Shown here piece after piece: positions 1 through 8,121 of a stretch of DNA of 64,000 nt. The stretch covers positions 1,426,001-1,490,000 of the forward strand of contig NZ_JAJLJH010000001.1 in the NCBI RefSeq assembly GCF_023231945.1, read 5' to 3'. The notes under the pieces were generated by a model. The model saw only the letters and a program-made list of their open reading frames with translations, was not told where the DNA came from and made no database searches. Positions within the stretch are counted from its first letter, which is position 1. Each line of letters starts with the position of its first letter. Source of the stretch: Scleromatobacter humisilvae (GTDB lineage Bacteria; Pseudomonadota; Gammaproteobacteria; Burkholderiales; Burkholderiaceae_C). The translations under genes and the position numbers were made by a program.

Positions 1-1046
1 ACGCCCGCGGGCACGCGCACCGGCGTCTGCACCTCGCCCGCGCCTTCGGTCGCGACCAGCGCGCAGCCTGCCGGCAGCCAGGGCCGCGGCATGCGGTCGG
101 CGCCGCCCGGGCCCGACGCCGGATAGCCGCCGCCCGCGCAGGTGACGATGCCCGGCGCGGGCGAGCGCGTCACGGCCACCGCGAAGCCGGCGGCAGGCCG
201 GCCGCGGAACGCGCGGTAGTGGTCGAACAGCGTGGGCACGTAGAGGCCCGATCCGGCGGCAAGCTCGGTGACGCTCGAATCCTCGCGCGTGCTCTCGAAG
301 CTGCCGGTGCCGCCGCCGTTGACGAAGCGCAGCGCGTGGCCGGCCGCGGCCAGCGCGGCGACCGTCGCGCGGCGGCGTTCGTTGATCTCGGGAATCGAGC
401 GTCGCTTGAGCAGCCGGATCACCGCGTTCTTCGCGCCCTGGCCGGGCACCTCGTCCATCAGGCCGGCGATCTGGCTCTCGTAGCCCATCAGGCCGTCGAG
501 CCGCAGCGACGGATGGCGCGCGATCTCGGCGGCCAGCGCGACGGCCGCGTCGGGCCCGTCGACCGGCGAGCGCAAGACGCCGAAGTGCAGGCCCGGGAAG
601 TCGGACGACATGTCGAGGTCGATCGCCAGCGGCTGCACGACACCGCGCTCGCTCGCGACAGCCGCGATGCGCCGCACCTGCGCCGCGCTGTCCACCATCA
701 GCGTGATGCGCCAGCCCGCGCGCACCTGCGCGGCGACGGCGCGCAGGTCCTCGGGCTCGACCGACGGATAGGCCACCAGCAGGTCGTCGAAGCCCAGCGA
801 CGCGAGCCACGCGGCCTCGGCCGGCGAATAGCACATCAGGCCGCGGAACGGCGCGCCGCTGGCGAGCACGCGGCGCAGGATCGCGACGCATCGGACCGAC
901 TTCGTGACGAGACGGATCGGCAAGTGCGCCGCCCGCGCGCGCAGGTCGGCCAGGTTCGCGTCCAGCGCGTCGAGGTCGACGAAGGCGGCCGGCAGGCGCT
1001 GCCCGGCGAGCGCGTGCTTGTAGAAATCGTAGTCGGCGACGGTCAT
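1..1046 (-). CDS. PLP-dependent amino acid deaminase/aldolase (alanine racemase N-terminal fold), 3' end outside window
   Basis: The reading frame starts at ATG 1046 and stays open to the left edge, giving 348 residues without a stop, so the C-terminus is missing. The N-terminus (AFVDLDALDANLADLRARA, then TKSVRC) looks like the alanine-racemase N-terminal barrel of the D-threonine aldolase/D-serine dehydratase family, in which the Lys of the TKS segment would bind PLP. A glycine-rich segment FVNGGGTGSFEST near residue 245 fits the phosphate-binding region. Members of this family cleave or deaminate hydroxy or D-amino acids; the substrate cannot be told here. The ATG overlaps the stop of the upstream tetR-type gene (ATGA), so the two are translationally coupled. 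The neighbouring divergent MFS transporter may move the substrate or product. The family assignment is fairly safe; the exact reaction is inference. Confidence 0.75.
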   Translation of the reverse strand, partial: MTVADYDFYKHALAGQRLPAAFVDLDALDANLADLRARAAHLPIRLVTKSVRCVAILRRVLASGAPFRGLMCYSPAEAAWLASLGFDDLLVAYPSVEPEDLRAVAAQVRAGWRITLMVDSAAQVRRIAAVASERGVVQPLAIDLDMSSDFPGLHFGVLRSPVDGPDAAVALAAEIARHPSLRLDGLMGYESQIAGLMDEVPGQGAKNAVIRLLKRRSIPEINERRRATVAALAAAGHALRFVNGGGTGSFESTREDSSVTELAAGSGLYVPTLFDHYRAFRGRPAAGFAVAVTRSPAPGIVTCAGGGYPASGPGGADRMPRPWLPAGCALVATEGAGEVQTPVRVPAG

Positions 1047-1711
1047 GTTCGGTGGGCCTCGAGCGTGGCCACCAGCATGGCCTTGTGGCGCGCGATCAGC
1101 TGCTCGCGCAGCGGCGACTCGAGCGCCAGCGCGAGGCGCGCGGCCGCGCCGGTGACCTCGGAGACGAGCAGCGCGAGCGGATAGACGGTCTCGCGATCGT
1201 CGCGCCCGAGGATGCGTTGCAGCGGCATCACGAGGAATTCGGCGGTGCTGCGCGTGTCCTCCAGGTCCAGCTCGCGCAGGCCGTGGTCGCTCTGCGCGCC
1301 GGCCCACACGGCGAGCGCGTCGGGCTGGTCGCGGTAGTGCGCGAAGTAGGCGTCGACCAGGCGCTCGACGGACTCGGCCACCGGCGGCGCGTCGTCGAAC
1401 TCGGCGAGCAGGCGCCGCACCTCGTCCTGCAGCAGCAGCCGCACGCGCGCCAGGTTGCGCTTGGCGAGCTCGCGGATGATGTGCGCCTTGGACGGAAAGT
1501 ACTGGTAGATCGAGCTGATCTGCACGTCCGCGCGGCGCGCGACCTCGCGCATCGCCAGCGCCTCCGCGCCCTGCTCCACGACGAGCGCCAGCGCCACGTC
1601 GAGGATGGTCTCGACGCGGTGCCGGCTGCGCTCCTGGCGCGGCTGGCGGCCGGCTTCTCCGGCAGTGCTTCGCGCCGGCGAGGACAGGGATTCGGGCGGG
1701 TTCGTCATCAT
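1043..1711 (-). CDS. TetR/AcrR family transcriptional regulator
   Basis: A 222-residue protein with a TetR N-terminal DNA-binding domain at about residues 25-75, including the helix-turn-helix MREVARRADVQISSIYQYFP followed by SKAHIIRELAKR. The C-terminal ligand-binding domain is helical and gives no ligand clue. I chose ATG 1711; an in-frame GTG at 1732 lies inside the palindromic operator and is less likely, and neither start has a strong Shine-Dalgarno. The gene is the first of a two-gene unit with the aldolase/deaminase and is divergent from the MFS transporter at 1771. It probably represses both directions through the palindrome at 1719-1754, which is inference from position and symmetry. 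Confidence 0.9.
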   Translation of the reverse strand: MMTNPPESLSSPARSTAGEAGRQPRQERSRHRVETILDVALALVVEQGAEALAMREVARRADVQISSIYQYFPSKAHIIRELAKRNLARVRLLLQDEVRRLLAEFDDAPPVAESVERLVDAYFAHYRDQPDALAVWAGAQSDHGLRELDLEDTRSTAEFLVMPLQRILGRDDRETVYPLALLVSEVTGAAARLALALESPLREQLIARHKAMLVATLEAHRT

Positions 1712-1740
1712 TGACAAATGAGCATTGATCACATCATATT
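1711..1740 (+). promoter_or_regulatory. candidate sigma-70 promoter for the MFS gene
   Basis: A perfect -35 hexamer TTGACA lies at 1711-1716. An 18-base spacer later, CATATT (1735-1740) matches 4 of 6 bases of the -10 consensus. The spacer and -10 lie within the palindromic operator, so a bound repressor would block RNA polymerase. The promoter is predicted from sequence only. Confidence 0.5.
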
Positions 1741-1754
1741 GTGATCAATGCTCA
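1719..1754. promoter_or_regulatory. 36-bp perfect palindrome, probable TetR-family operator
   Basis: The arms TGAGCATTGATCACA (1719-1733) and TGTGATCAATGCTCA (1740-1754) are exact reverse complements separated by 6 bases. The element sits between the divergent tetR-type and MFS genes and overlaps the probable plus-strand promoter. Its size and symmetry fit a TetR dimer or dimer-of-dimers site. Confidence 0.8.
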
Positions 1755-1770
1755 CTTTCAACCCCCTGCC

Positions 1771-2931
1771 ATGACGGACGCCGCCAGCAACCGCCCCGAC
1801 CTGCCGCTGGCCGCGCTGCTGCGGCTCGCCTGCGCCTACGCGGTGGCGACGAACGGCACGATCCTGATGCCGCTGATCGTGGGCGCGCTGATGCGCCGCT
1901 TCGGCGCCGGCGAAGACGCGGCCACCGGTTTCGCGGCCCTCGAGATCGCCGGCATCGCCATCAGCTGCGCCGTCTTTCCGCGCTGGATCGCGCGCGTGCC
2001 GCGCCGGCTCGCCTGGATCGCGATGATCGGCACGCTGCTCGCGCAGGCCGCGGGCGCGTGGATGCCGACACTCGCGGCGGTGGGCGGCGCGCGGCTCGTC
2101 ACGGGCCTGTTCGAGGGCGTGCTGTTCGTCGTGGTCGCGGCCAGCCTGTCCAACCGCGCCGCGGCCGAGCGCGCGTGGGGCGTGATCATCCTGGTCTCGG
2201 GCGTGATCGACTGCGCGCTGCTGGTCGCGGCCTACGCGATGCCGCCCGGCTTCGTGAGCCAGTGGCTGTTCGTCGTCTTCGCCGCGGCGTTCGCGCTGAT
2301 CGCCTGGCCGTCGGCGGCCGCCGGGGCCGATGCGGTCCAGCCCGCGGCCGCGAGCGCCGGCAGCCCGGCCAGGCCCCGGATCCGCTGGGGCGTGCTGCTG
2401 CCGATCTGGGGCGTGATGATCCTCGTCTACAGCGTGCTGTCCGCGCAATGGGCGCTGGCCGACGTCGTCGGCCACCGGATCGGCCTGCCGCCCGAGCGCA
2501 TCGGGCCGCTGCTGGCGCTGGTGTCGCTGCTGGGCACCGTCGGCGCGCTCGCGGCGTCGCACCGGCGCAGCCACGAGCTGCGGCTGCCCATCCTGTGGGC
2601 CGCGCAGCTGCTGATGGGCGGCGCCGCGCTGTGGTTCTTCCTCGTGCACGGCGCGGCCGACTTCTTCGCCGCGCAGCTGTTCGTTTCGTTCGCGTACTAC
2701 GCCGTCACGCCCTTCCTGACGTCGCGCATCTCCAGCCTCGACGCGGACGGCTCGCTGCTGTCACGCAGCATCGTCGTCACGTTCGTCGCCGCCTTCATCG
2801 GCACGGCACTGGCGGGCACGATGCTGACGCAGCTGGGCGGCCTCGGCTGCGGACTGGCGCTGGGCGCGTGCGCGGTGCTGGCGATGCCGTTCACGTGGAA
2901 GGCGTTCGGGGGTGGGCGCGCGGTCACCTAG
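1771..2931 (+). CDS. MFS transporter
   Basis: A 386-residue inner-membrane protein with about twelve hydrophobic segments in two halves, separated by a polar Ala/Pro-rich loop near residues 185-205 (VQPAAASAGSPARPR). This is the usual layout of the major facilitator superfamily. The arginine-rich cytoplasmic loop after TM2 (RWIARVPRRLAW) is typical. The start is ATG 1771; an upstream GTG at 1741 lies in the operator and is rejected. The gene is divergent from the TetR regulator and the PLP enzyme, so it may import or export an amino-acid-like compound or a toxic analogue. Nothing in the sequence fixes the substrate. Confidence 0.85.
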   Translation: MTDAASNRPDLPLAALLRLACAYAVATNGTILMPLIVGALMRRFGAGEDAATGFAALEIAGIAISCAVFPRWIARVPRRLAWIAMIGTLLAQAAGAWMPTLAAVGGARLVTGLFEGVLFVVVAASLSNRAAAERAWGVIILVSGVIDCALLVAAYAMPPGFVSQWLFVVFAAAFALIAWPSAAAGADAVQPAAASAGSPARPRIRWGVLLPIWGVMILVYSVLSAQWALADVVGHRIGLPPERIGPLLALVSLLGTVGALAASHRRSHELRLPILWAAQLLMGGAALWFFLVHGAADFFAAQLFVSFAYYAVTPFLTSRISSLDADGSLLSRSIVVTFVAAFIGTALAGTMLTQLGGLGCGLALGACAVLAMPFTWKAFGGGRAVT

Positions 2932-3041
2932 CGTCCATCGCGCCAAGCGGGCACGTCGCGAGGCTGCCCAGGGCGCCTCGTCAACAGCCATCCGGCGCGG
3001 GACTATGATCCTTCGTACCCGGCGCCGCGAGAGAACGACAG

Positions 3042-3680
3042 ATGCCACACGTTCCGCACATCGACCTGGCGTGCCAGATGATCGCCGCGGCGTTTTCGCT
3101 GGTCAGCTTCACGCGGCGCGGGATGTTGCCCTTGCGGGCCTTCGCCATCGGCAGCAACGTCTTCTTCGTGGCCTACGCCGTGATGGATGCGGTGTGGCCG
3201 GTCGCGATCCTCCACGGCTGCCTGCTGCCGCTGAACATCGTCCGCCTGGTCGACATCCGCCGGCTCACGGCGGAGATCAGGAAGGCGCAGTCGGTGTCGG
3301 AGATCGCGCCGCGGCTCCTGCCGCACATGACGCGCGTCCGGCACGCGGCCGGCGAGTTGCTGTTCCGCAAAGGCGACGCGGCGGACTCGATGATCTACGT
3401 CGCGAGCGGTCGCCTGCGGATCGACGGCCTGCCGATCGAGCTCGGTCCGGGGGATCTCATCGGAGAGATCGGCCTCTTCACCCCGGAGCGCAAGCGCACG
3501 CAGACGCTCGTCTGCGAGACCGATTGCGAGCTCTATCGCATGACCGACGAGATGCTGTTCCAGCTTTTCCATCAGGACCCCAGCCTCGGCTTCTACTTCA
3601 TGCGCCTCGTCGTTGGCCGACTGCAGCGCGACATAGAGAACGCGACGGTGCAACGCGCCACCGATGCACGCGCCGCCTGA
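3042..3680 (+). CDS. membrane-anchored cyclic nucleotide-binding domain protein
   Basis: A 212-residue protein. The first 70 residues hold two to three hydrophobic helices. A cyclic nucleotide-binding (Crp-type) beta-roll follows at about residues 90-200, with GELLFRKGDAADSMIYVASG and a GDLIGEIGLFTPERKRTQT phosphate-binding-cassette-like segment. There is no C-terminal helix-turn-helix, so it is not a CRP-type transcription factor. The architecture of short membrane domain plus CNB resembles Popeye-like and cation-channel-linked sensors of unknown function. The ATG at 3042 has a purine-rich GAGAGAAC upstream. It stands alone between the MFS gene and a minus-strand small gene. The ligand (cAMP, cGMP or none) is unknown. 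Confidence 0.75.
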   Translation: MPHVPHIDLACQMIAAAFSLVSFTRRGMLPLRAFAIGSNVFFVAYAVMDAVWPVAILHGCLLPLNIVRLVDIRRLTAEIRKAQSVSEIAPRLLPHMTRVRHAAGELLFRKGDAADSMIYVASGRLRIDGLPIELGPGDLIGEIGLFTPERKRTQTLVCETDCELYRMTDEMLFQLFHQDPSLGFYFMRLVVGRLQRDIENATVQRATDARAA

Positions 3681-3719
3681 GGCTGGCGCGCAAGGCGAGC
3701 GGCCCCTGGCTCCAGGAAC

Positions 3720-3980
3720 CTACTTCTTGGCTGCCGCGGAGGCCGCCGGTGCTGGCGCCGCTGCCGACGCGTCGTCCCTGGCCCAGGTTCCCTTGTCGGC
3801 CAGGCAGGCCTTCTTGGTCTTGCCCATGTCCATGCTGCCGTCGGCCTGCTTGCAGTGATGCGTCTGGCGCGCGCCGGTGCCCTTGGCGGGCGCGGAGGCC
3901 GACGATGCGGCAAAGGCCTGGGTGCCGCAGCCCAGGGAGGCGGCAACGAGAGCGATGCGGAGCAGCTTGCTGGAAGTCAT
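3720..3980 (-). CDS. small secreted cysteine-containing protein of unknown function
   Basis: An 86-residue protein with a clear signal peptide (MTSSKLLRIALVAASLGCG, cleavage near QAFA-AS). The mature part has two cysteines around HHCKQADGSMDMGKTKKACL, then an Ala/Pro/Lys tail. Lys-Thr-rich mature sequences with a Cys pair are common in small periplasmic proteins of Burkholderiales. The start is ATG 3980, preceded by AAAGGAT. Longer in-frame extensions upstream lack a signal peptide and are rejected. No function can be assigned. Confidence 0.65.
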   Translation of the reverse strand: MTSSKLLRIALVAASLGCGTQAFAASSASAPAKGTGARQTHHCKQADGSMDMGKTKKACLADKGTWARDDASAAAPAPAASAAAKK

Positions 3981-4198
3981 CTTGGATCCTTTGGCGGGTG
4001 ACGGGATTTGATCGGATGCGTGGACAGCGGACGATGGGCCGCCGGCGGCGAGTATGGCAGGCGCACCTTGCGATCGCCTTGATGCGGCGCCGTTGCCGCG
4101 CGATGTCCGCTTCGGGCGCGACACGGCGTCCTGGAAGGTGAGGACGCACGGCATCCCGCCGACGCGAATCCTCCCGACACGCTTCCAGGAGATTCGCC

Positions 4199-4456
4199 AT
4201 GAACACCGTCCGCATCGCCGATTTCGCCGCTCCCGCCGCTGCCCCGGCGATCGTCCCCGCGCCGGCCGCCGTCGTCGCCACCCCGCGCCATCGCCCGTCG
4301 GCGGACAACGACAGCCGCTTCGACCGGCGTGGCCTCGAGCCGTGGCTCGAGACCCCGTCCGTGGCCCGCCGCGCGCTGTCCGCACTGCTGGCCGCGACCG
4401 CCTGCGGCGCCGTGTTCGCCGGCGTGCTCGCGCTGTTCGTGCACGCCGGCGCGTGA
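4199..4456 (+). CDS. small single-pass membrane protein, hypothetical
   Basis: An 85-residue frame starting at ATG 4199 with a good Shine-Dalgarno (CCAGGAG) eight bases upstream. The N-terminal half is Ala/Pro-rich and polar. Residues 60-82 (ALSALLAATACGAVFAGVLA) form one transmembrane helix, with a short tail outside. The codon bias matches real genes in the window. It lies convergent to the HTH-VOC gene and divergent from the small secreted gene. The evidence that it is expressed is the RBS and the helix; no family is recognised. Confidence 0.5.
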   Translation: MNTVRIADFAAPAAAPAIVPAPAAVVATPRHRPSADNDSRFDRRGLEPWLETPSVARRALSALLAATACGAVFAGVLALFVHAGA

Positions 4457-4463
4457 CGGCTGC

Positions 4464-5099
4464 TCAGCCCGCGGCGGGCGCCGCGCGCGACATGATGGCC
4501 AGCGGCCGTCCCTCGTTGTCCTCGATGAAGGCCATCCACTCCTCGGTGCCGTCGGCGTGTCGATGGATCATGTGCGGCGCGTGCGTGAACTCGATGCCGC
4601 GCGCCGCGAGCGACGCCTGCGCCGTGCGCACGTCGTCGACCAGGAAATAGAGGATGGACTGCGACGCCGCGGCCTCGCCCTCGGACAGGAACAGGCGCAC
4701 GCCGCCGCAGTCGAAGAACGCGAGATTGCCGAACGAGTAGAGATGCGCCAGGCCCAGCACGTCGCCGTACCAGGCGCGCGCCGCGGCGATGTCGCGCACC
4801 GTGCGCGCGATCTGGCCGAGGGCTCCGAGCTTGACTTCCTGTGCCATCGAATGCTCCTTGTTGAACAAGTGGCTGTCGCGACGAACGCCGTTCCAGCGGC
4901 GCAGCTCGTGACGGCCGGACAGGCCCAGCTTGGCCAGCGCGTTGGCGACGTGGAACTTCACGGCATCCAGGCTGACGCCCTGGCGCCGCGCGATCTCGCG
5001 ATTGCGCAGGCCGTGCCGCACCGCCTCGACGACGCGCCATTCGGCCGGCGTCAGGACATCCGGATGCGCGGGACGACCGCGCTCGCGTGCGTGAGGCAT
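4464..5099 (-). CDS. LuxR-type HTH fused to a VOC (glyoxalase/bleomycin-resistance) domain
   Basis: A 211-residue frame with two modules. Residues 14-66 match a LuxR/GerE helix-turn-helix (LTPAEWRVVEAVRHGLRNRE, then IARRQGVSLDAVKFHVANAL). Residues 88-205 match a VOC domain (QIARTVRDIAAARAWYGDVL, then FGNLAFFDCGGVRLFLSEGE). Glyoxalase-type metal ligands are only partly evident, so it may bind rather than convert a small molecule. A second start at Met85 (ATG 4847) has an ideal AAGGAG six bases upstream, so a free VOC protein could be made from the same gene. The full-length form could be a one-component regulator in which the VOC domain senses a ligand. The domain calls are solid; the dual-product idea is inference. 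Confidence 0.75.
   Translation of the reverse strand: MPHARERGRPAHPDVLTPAEWRVVEAVRHGLRNREIARRQGVSLDAVKFHVANALAKLGLSGRHELRRWNGVRRDSHLFNKEHSMAQEVKLGALGQIARTVRDIAAARAWYGDVLGLAHLYSFGNLAFFDCGGVRLFLSEGEAAASQSILYFLVDDVRTAQASLAARGIEFTHAPHMIHRHADGTEEWMAFIEDNEGRPLAIMSRAAPAAG
4854..4859 (-). promoter_or_regulatory. internal ribosome binding site in the HTH-VOC gene
   Basis: AAGGAG on the minus strand ends six bases before the internal in-frame ATG at 4847, which begins the VOC module (MAQEVKLG). A consensus Shine-Dalgarno at ideal spacing at the domain boundary suggests separate translation of the VOC part. Confidence 0.5.
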
Positions 5100-5153
5100 G
5101 GCGCCAGCTTAGCGCGACCGGGCGCGATTTTCCCTACCCGAGAGCGCGCCGAC

Positions 5154-6257
5154 TCAGGACGGCTGCAGCATCACGAACAGCCGCTCGAACAGCGCGTCGA
5201 TGCGCGCATCGTCGACCGCCAGCAGGCGATCGCCGACATAGATCTCCGTGACGCTGCGGCCCGGCACGTCGACGTTGCGCACGTTGTCGAACAGCCAGGC
5301 GGCCGCGTCCTCGGCCAGCGCGTCGCGCGCCTGCATCACGGCGTCGGCCGGCGCGTCGAAGTGCAGGTGCAGCAGGTTGGCCTGCGGCACCTCCGGGTTG
5401 ACGCGCAGGCGCGGATGGCGGCGCAGCGCCGACGCGAACGACAGCGCACGCCGGTACAGCGCCGGCATCAGCGCGATGCGCTCGTCGAAGCGCATCGCCG
5501 CGGCGGCCACCATCGGGCTCATGTGATACAGCGTGCCGCCCATGCGGCTGCGCCACAGCCGCGCGTTGGCGACGAAGGCCTCGTCGCCGGCCAGCATCGC
5601 GCCGGCGAAGGCGCCGATGCCCTTGTACAGCGACACGTAGACCGAGGCGAAGCCCGCGGCGATCTCGGCGTAGCTCTTGTCGTAGAACGCCGCGCTCTCC
5701 CACAGCCGCGCGCCGTCCATGTGCAGCACGACGCCGCGCGCGCGGGCCGCGGCCTTCAGCGCCTCGAGCTCGTCCCAGCTCGGCAACTGGCCACCGGCCT
5801 CGCGGATCGGCAGTTCGACGATCGCGCACGCGAGCGGCTGCGCGACGGCCTCGAGATCGGCCGCGGTCATCGGCCGCAGCCGATCGCCGACGGGCACGCC
5901 GTGCAGCCGCATCAGCGCGGCGAAGGCCTGCTCCTCGTGGTGCGCGAGGTGCGAGGTCGGATGCATGCCGAAGCGCGGCAGGCGCGCCGACTCCGTCCAG
6001 ATCCGGATCGCGGCAAGCTGCGCCATCACGCCGCTGGGCATGAAGGTGGCGGCCGGCTTGCCGAGCAAGTCGGCGATCCTGCGCTCGAAGCCCTCGACCA
6101 GCTCGCCCTTGCCGTAGGTGTCGTGCGCGACGTCGTTGGCCGCGCACCAGTCGGCGAGCTGGCGGAACTCGCCGGCGGCGTCGGGGATGTCGAAGCCGGG
6201 GACGATCAGCGGGCAGCGCTTGCGCAGCGCCTGGCGTTGTTCGGGCGTGAGCGCCAT
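5154..6257 (-). CDS. threonine aldolase family protein (PLP-dependent beta-eliminating lyase)
   Basis: A 367-residue fold-type I PLP enzyme. The expected low-specificity L-threonine aldolase landmarks are visible: DTYGKGELVEGFERRIADLL near residue 50, FMPSGVMAQL near 75, the PLP-contacting Asp in HMDGARLW (Asp181), and the Schiff-base Lys212 in VSLYKGIGAFAGAML. The family splits L-threonine or L-allo-threonine into glycine and acetaldehyde, or acts on related beta-hydroxy amino acids, in the cytoplasm. It follows the alpha/beta hydrolase with a one-base gap, so the two form an operon read from about 7.1 kb leftwards. Confidence 0.85.
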   Translation of the reverse strand: MALTPEQRQALRKRCPLIVPGFDIPDAAGEFRQLADWCAANDVAHDTYGKGELVEGFERRIADLLGKPAATFMPSGVMAQLAAIRIWTESARLPRFGMHPTSHLAHHEEQAFAALMRLHGVPVGDRLRPMTAADLEAVAQPLACAIVELPIREAGGQLPSWDELEALKAAARARGVVLHMDGARLWESAAFYDKSYAEIAAGFASVYVSLYKGIGAFAGAMLAGDEAFVANARLWRSRMGGTLYHMSPMVAAAAMRFDERIALMPALYRRALSFASALRRHPRLRVNPEVPQANLLHLHFDAPADAVMQARDALAEDAAAWLFDNVRNVDVPGRSVTEIYVGDRLLAVDDARIDALFERLFVMLQPS

Positions 6258-6258
6258 G

Positions 6259-7098
6259 TCAGTGTCCTGCGAGGAAATCGTCGACCCAGGCGAAGTGCTC
6301 GGGCGTGTTGAGCGCGGGGGCGTGGCCGCAGCCGGGCACGGTGACCAGCGTCGCGCGCGGGCCGCGCTCGGTCATCTGCCGCGCGACGTCGGGCTCGAGC
6401 AGGTCGGAGTCGACGCCGCGCAGCACCAGCACGGGAATCGCGAGGCGATCCCACGCGTCCCACTGGTCGTAGTCGCGCGGATGGTGGACGAACTGCTGCA
6501 CCATCGCCGGATCGTAGTGCGGCGTCACCCGGCCGTCGGGCAGGCGGCGCGTGGATGACTCGACGAGGCGCCGCCACTGCACGTCGGTGATCGCGCCGTA
6601 CGGCTTGTAGACGGTGCGGAAGTAGGCCTCGAGCTCGCCGACGGTATCGAAGGCCGGCGGGCTGCCCGCGTAGTTGCGGATGCGCTCGACGGCCGACGCC
6701 GCGACCTCCGGGCCGATGTCGTTGAGCACCAGCTTGCCGATGCGGCCCAGCAGCGATGCCGCGGCCGCGCGCAGGCCGAGGGCGCCGCCCATCGACGTGC
6801 CGAGCCAGTGCACGCGCTGCAGGCCGAGGTGGTCGAGCAGCGCCGTCGCAAGTCGTTCGTAGTGTGCGAAGCAGTACTCGCGCTCCGGCGCGCGGCTCCA
6901 TTGCGAGAGGCCGCGGCCGATGGTGTCGGGGCAGATCACGCGATACCGCTGCGCGAGGTGGGCGGCGATGTCGTCCATGTCGCGGCCGGTGCGCGCGAGG
7001 CCGTGCCAGGCGACCACCGTGTCGGCGTGGCCGGCGCCCCATTCCATGTAGTGCAACTCGGTGCCGAGCACGGTGGCGTAGTTCGAGGTCGGGATCAT
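6259..7098 (-). CDS. alpha/beta fold hydrolase
   Basis: A 279-residue cytoplasmic hydrolase. It has the oxyanion region WHGLARTGRD, the nucleophile elbow GTSMGG (Ser102), a probable acid in LRGVDSDLL, and the catalytic His in GCGHAPALNTPEH. This is a complete alpha/beta-hydrolase triad. The start ATG 7098 is preferred over an ATG 51 bases upstream, because the upstream residues are arginine-rich and unconserved in character. It is the first gene of a pair with the threonine aldolase and is divergent from the SMP-30 lactonase gene. The substrate is unknown; esterase, lactonase or C-C hydrolase activity are all possible. Confidence 0.85.
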   Translation of the reverse strand: MIPTSNYATVLGTELHYMEWGAGHADTVVAWHGLARTGRDMDDIAAHLAQRYRVICPDTIGRGLSQWSRAPEREYCFAHYERLATALLDHLGLQRVHWLGTSMGGALGLRAAAASLLGRIGKLVLNDIGPEVAASAVERIRNYAGSPPAFDTVGELEAYFRTVYKPYGAITDVQWRRLVESSTRRLPDGRVTPHYDPAMVQQFVHHPRDYDQWDAWDRLAIPVLVLRGVDSDLLEPDVARQMTERGPRATLVTVPGCGHAPALNTPEHFAWVDDFLAGH

Positions 7099-7217
7099 CG
7101 CTTGCTCTCGGAGTCGGCCGTCGAGGCCATGGCGGCGACGATATCGCAATCGCCACCGGTTTCACGCAGGTACGCCGTTACGATCGGCGTCGTCGTCCTT
7201 CTCGCGCCAGGTGATCC

Positions 7218-8117
7218 ATGTCCACGTTCGATTTCTCGCCGCTGCCCGTGCCCGCCTCCATCGGCGGCGAGTCGCCGTTCTGGCATCCGGGCGAGCAGGC
7301 GCTCTACTGGGTCGACATCCCCGGCCACAAGCTCAACCGCTTCGCGACCACCACGCAAAGGCATGACCAGTGGTCGTTTCCCGCCGAGGTCGCGAGCATC
7401 GCGCCGCGGCCCGACGGCGGCGTGCTGATGGCGCGGCGCGACGGCCTGTTCCACTTCGAACCGGCCAGCGGCGAGAGCCATCGCATCCTGCCTGCGCCCT
7501 ACGACACGAAGAAGCTGCGCTTCAACGACGGCAAGGCCGACCCGCAGGGCCGCTTCTGGGTCGGCACCATCCACGACGAGCGCCTGCCCAAGGGCTCGCT
7601 CTATTGCCTGACGCCGCACAGCCTCGACCGCATCGTCGACGAGGTCGCCAACAGCAATGGCCTGGGCTGGAGCCCGGACGGCCACACGATGTACTGGACG
7701 GACACCAAGCTCAGCACCATCTTCGCGTTCGACTTCGACCCGCAGGGCGGCAACCTGTCGCGCCGGCGCGTGTTCGCGAGCTTCCCGCCCAAGCAGGACG
7801 GCCAGGCGCTCGAGACCTACGGCGGCCGGCCCGACGGCGGCGCCGTCGACATCGAAGGCTGCTACTGGGCGGCGTGCTTCGAGGGCCAGCGCCTCGCGCG
7901 CTTCGCGCCCGACGGCACGCTGCTGCAGTCGGTGCCGCTGCCGGTGCGCTGCCCCACCATGCCCTGCTTCGGCGGCGACGACCTGCGCACGCTGTACGTG
8001 ACGACGTCGCGCGAGAAGCGGCCCGATGCCGAGCTGGCCGCGCAGCCGTGGGCCGGCCAGGTGCTGCATTGCCGTGTCGACGTGCCGGGGCTGCCGGTCA
8101 ACTTCGCGGACGTCTGA
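7218..8117 (+). CDS. SMP-30/gluconolactonase/LRE family protein
   Basis: A 299-residue six-bladed beta-propeller. The metal-binding residues of the SMP-30 family are in place: Glu18 (GGESPFW), Asn147 (ANSNGLGWSPDG) and Asp206 (GRPDGGAVDIEG), with Asn103 (LRFNDGKADPQGRFW) as the fourth site. The family hydrolyses sugar lactones such as gluconolactone using one divalent metal. There is no signal peptide, so it acts in the cytoplasm. It stands alone. Its stop and the stop of the facing gene lie in one palindrome, CTGACGCGTCAG (8114-8125). Confidence 0.85.
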   Translation: MSTFDFSPLPVPASIGGESPFWHPGEQALYWVDIPGHKLNRFATTTQRHDQWSFPAEVASIAPRPDGGVLMARRDGLFHFEPASGESHRILPAPYDTKKLRFNDGKADPQGRFWVGTIHDERLPKGSLYCLTPHSLDRIVDEVANSNGLGWSPDGHTMYWTDTKLSTIFAFDFDPQGGNLSRRRVFASFPPKQDGQALETYGGRPDGGAVDIEGCYWAACFEGQRLARFAPDGTLLQSVPLPVRCPTMPCFGGDDLRTLYVTTSREKRPDAELAAQPWAGQVLHCRVDVPGLPVNFADV

Positions 8118-8121
8118 CGCG

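Noticed and set aside
219-1184. Long plus-strand frame across the aldolase/deaminase gene
   Set aside because: It is an Arg/Gln/Ala-rich shadow of the minus-strand gene, which has clear motifs; GC-rich DNA gives many such frames.
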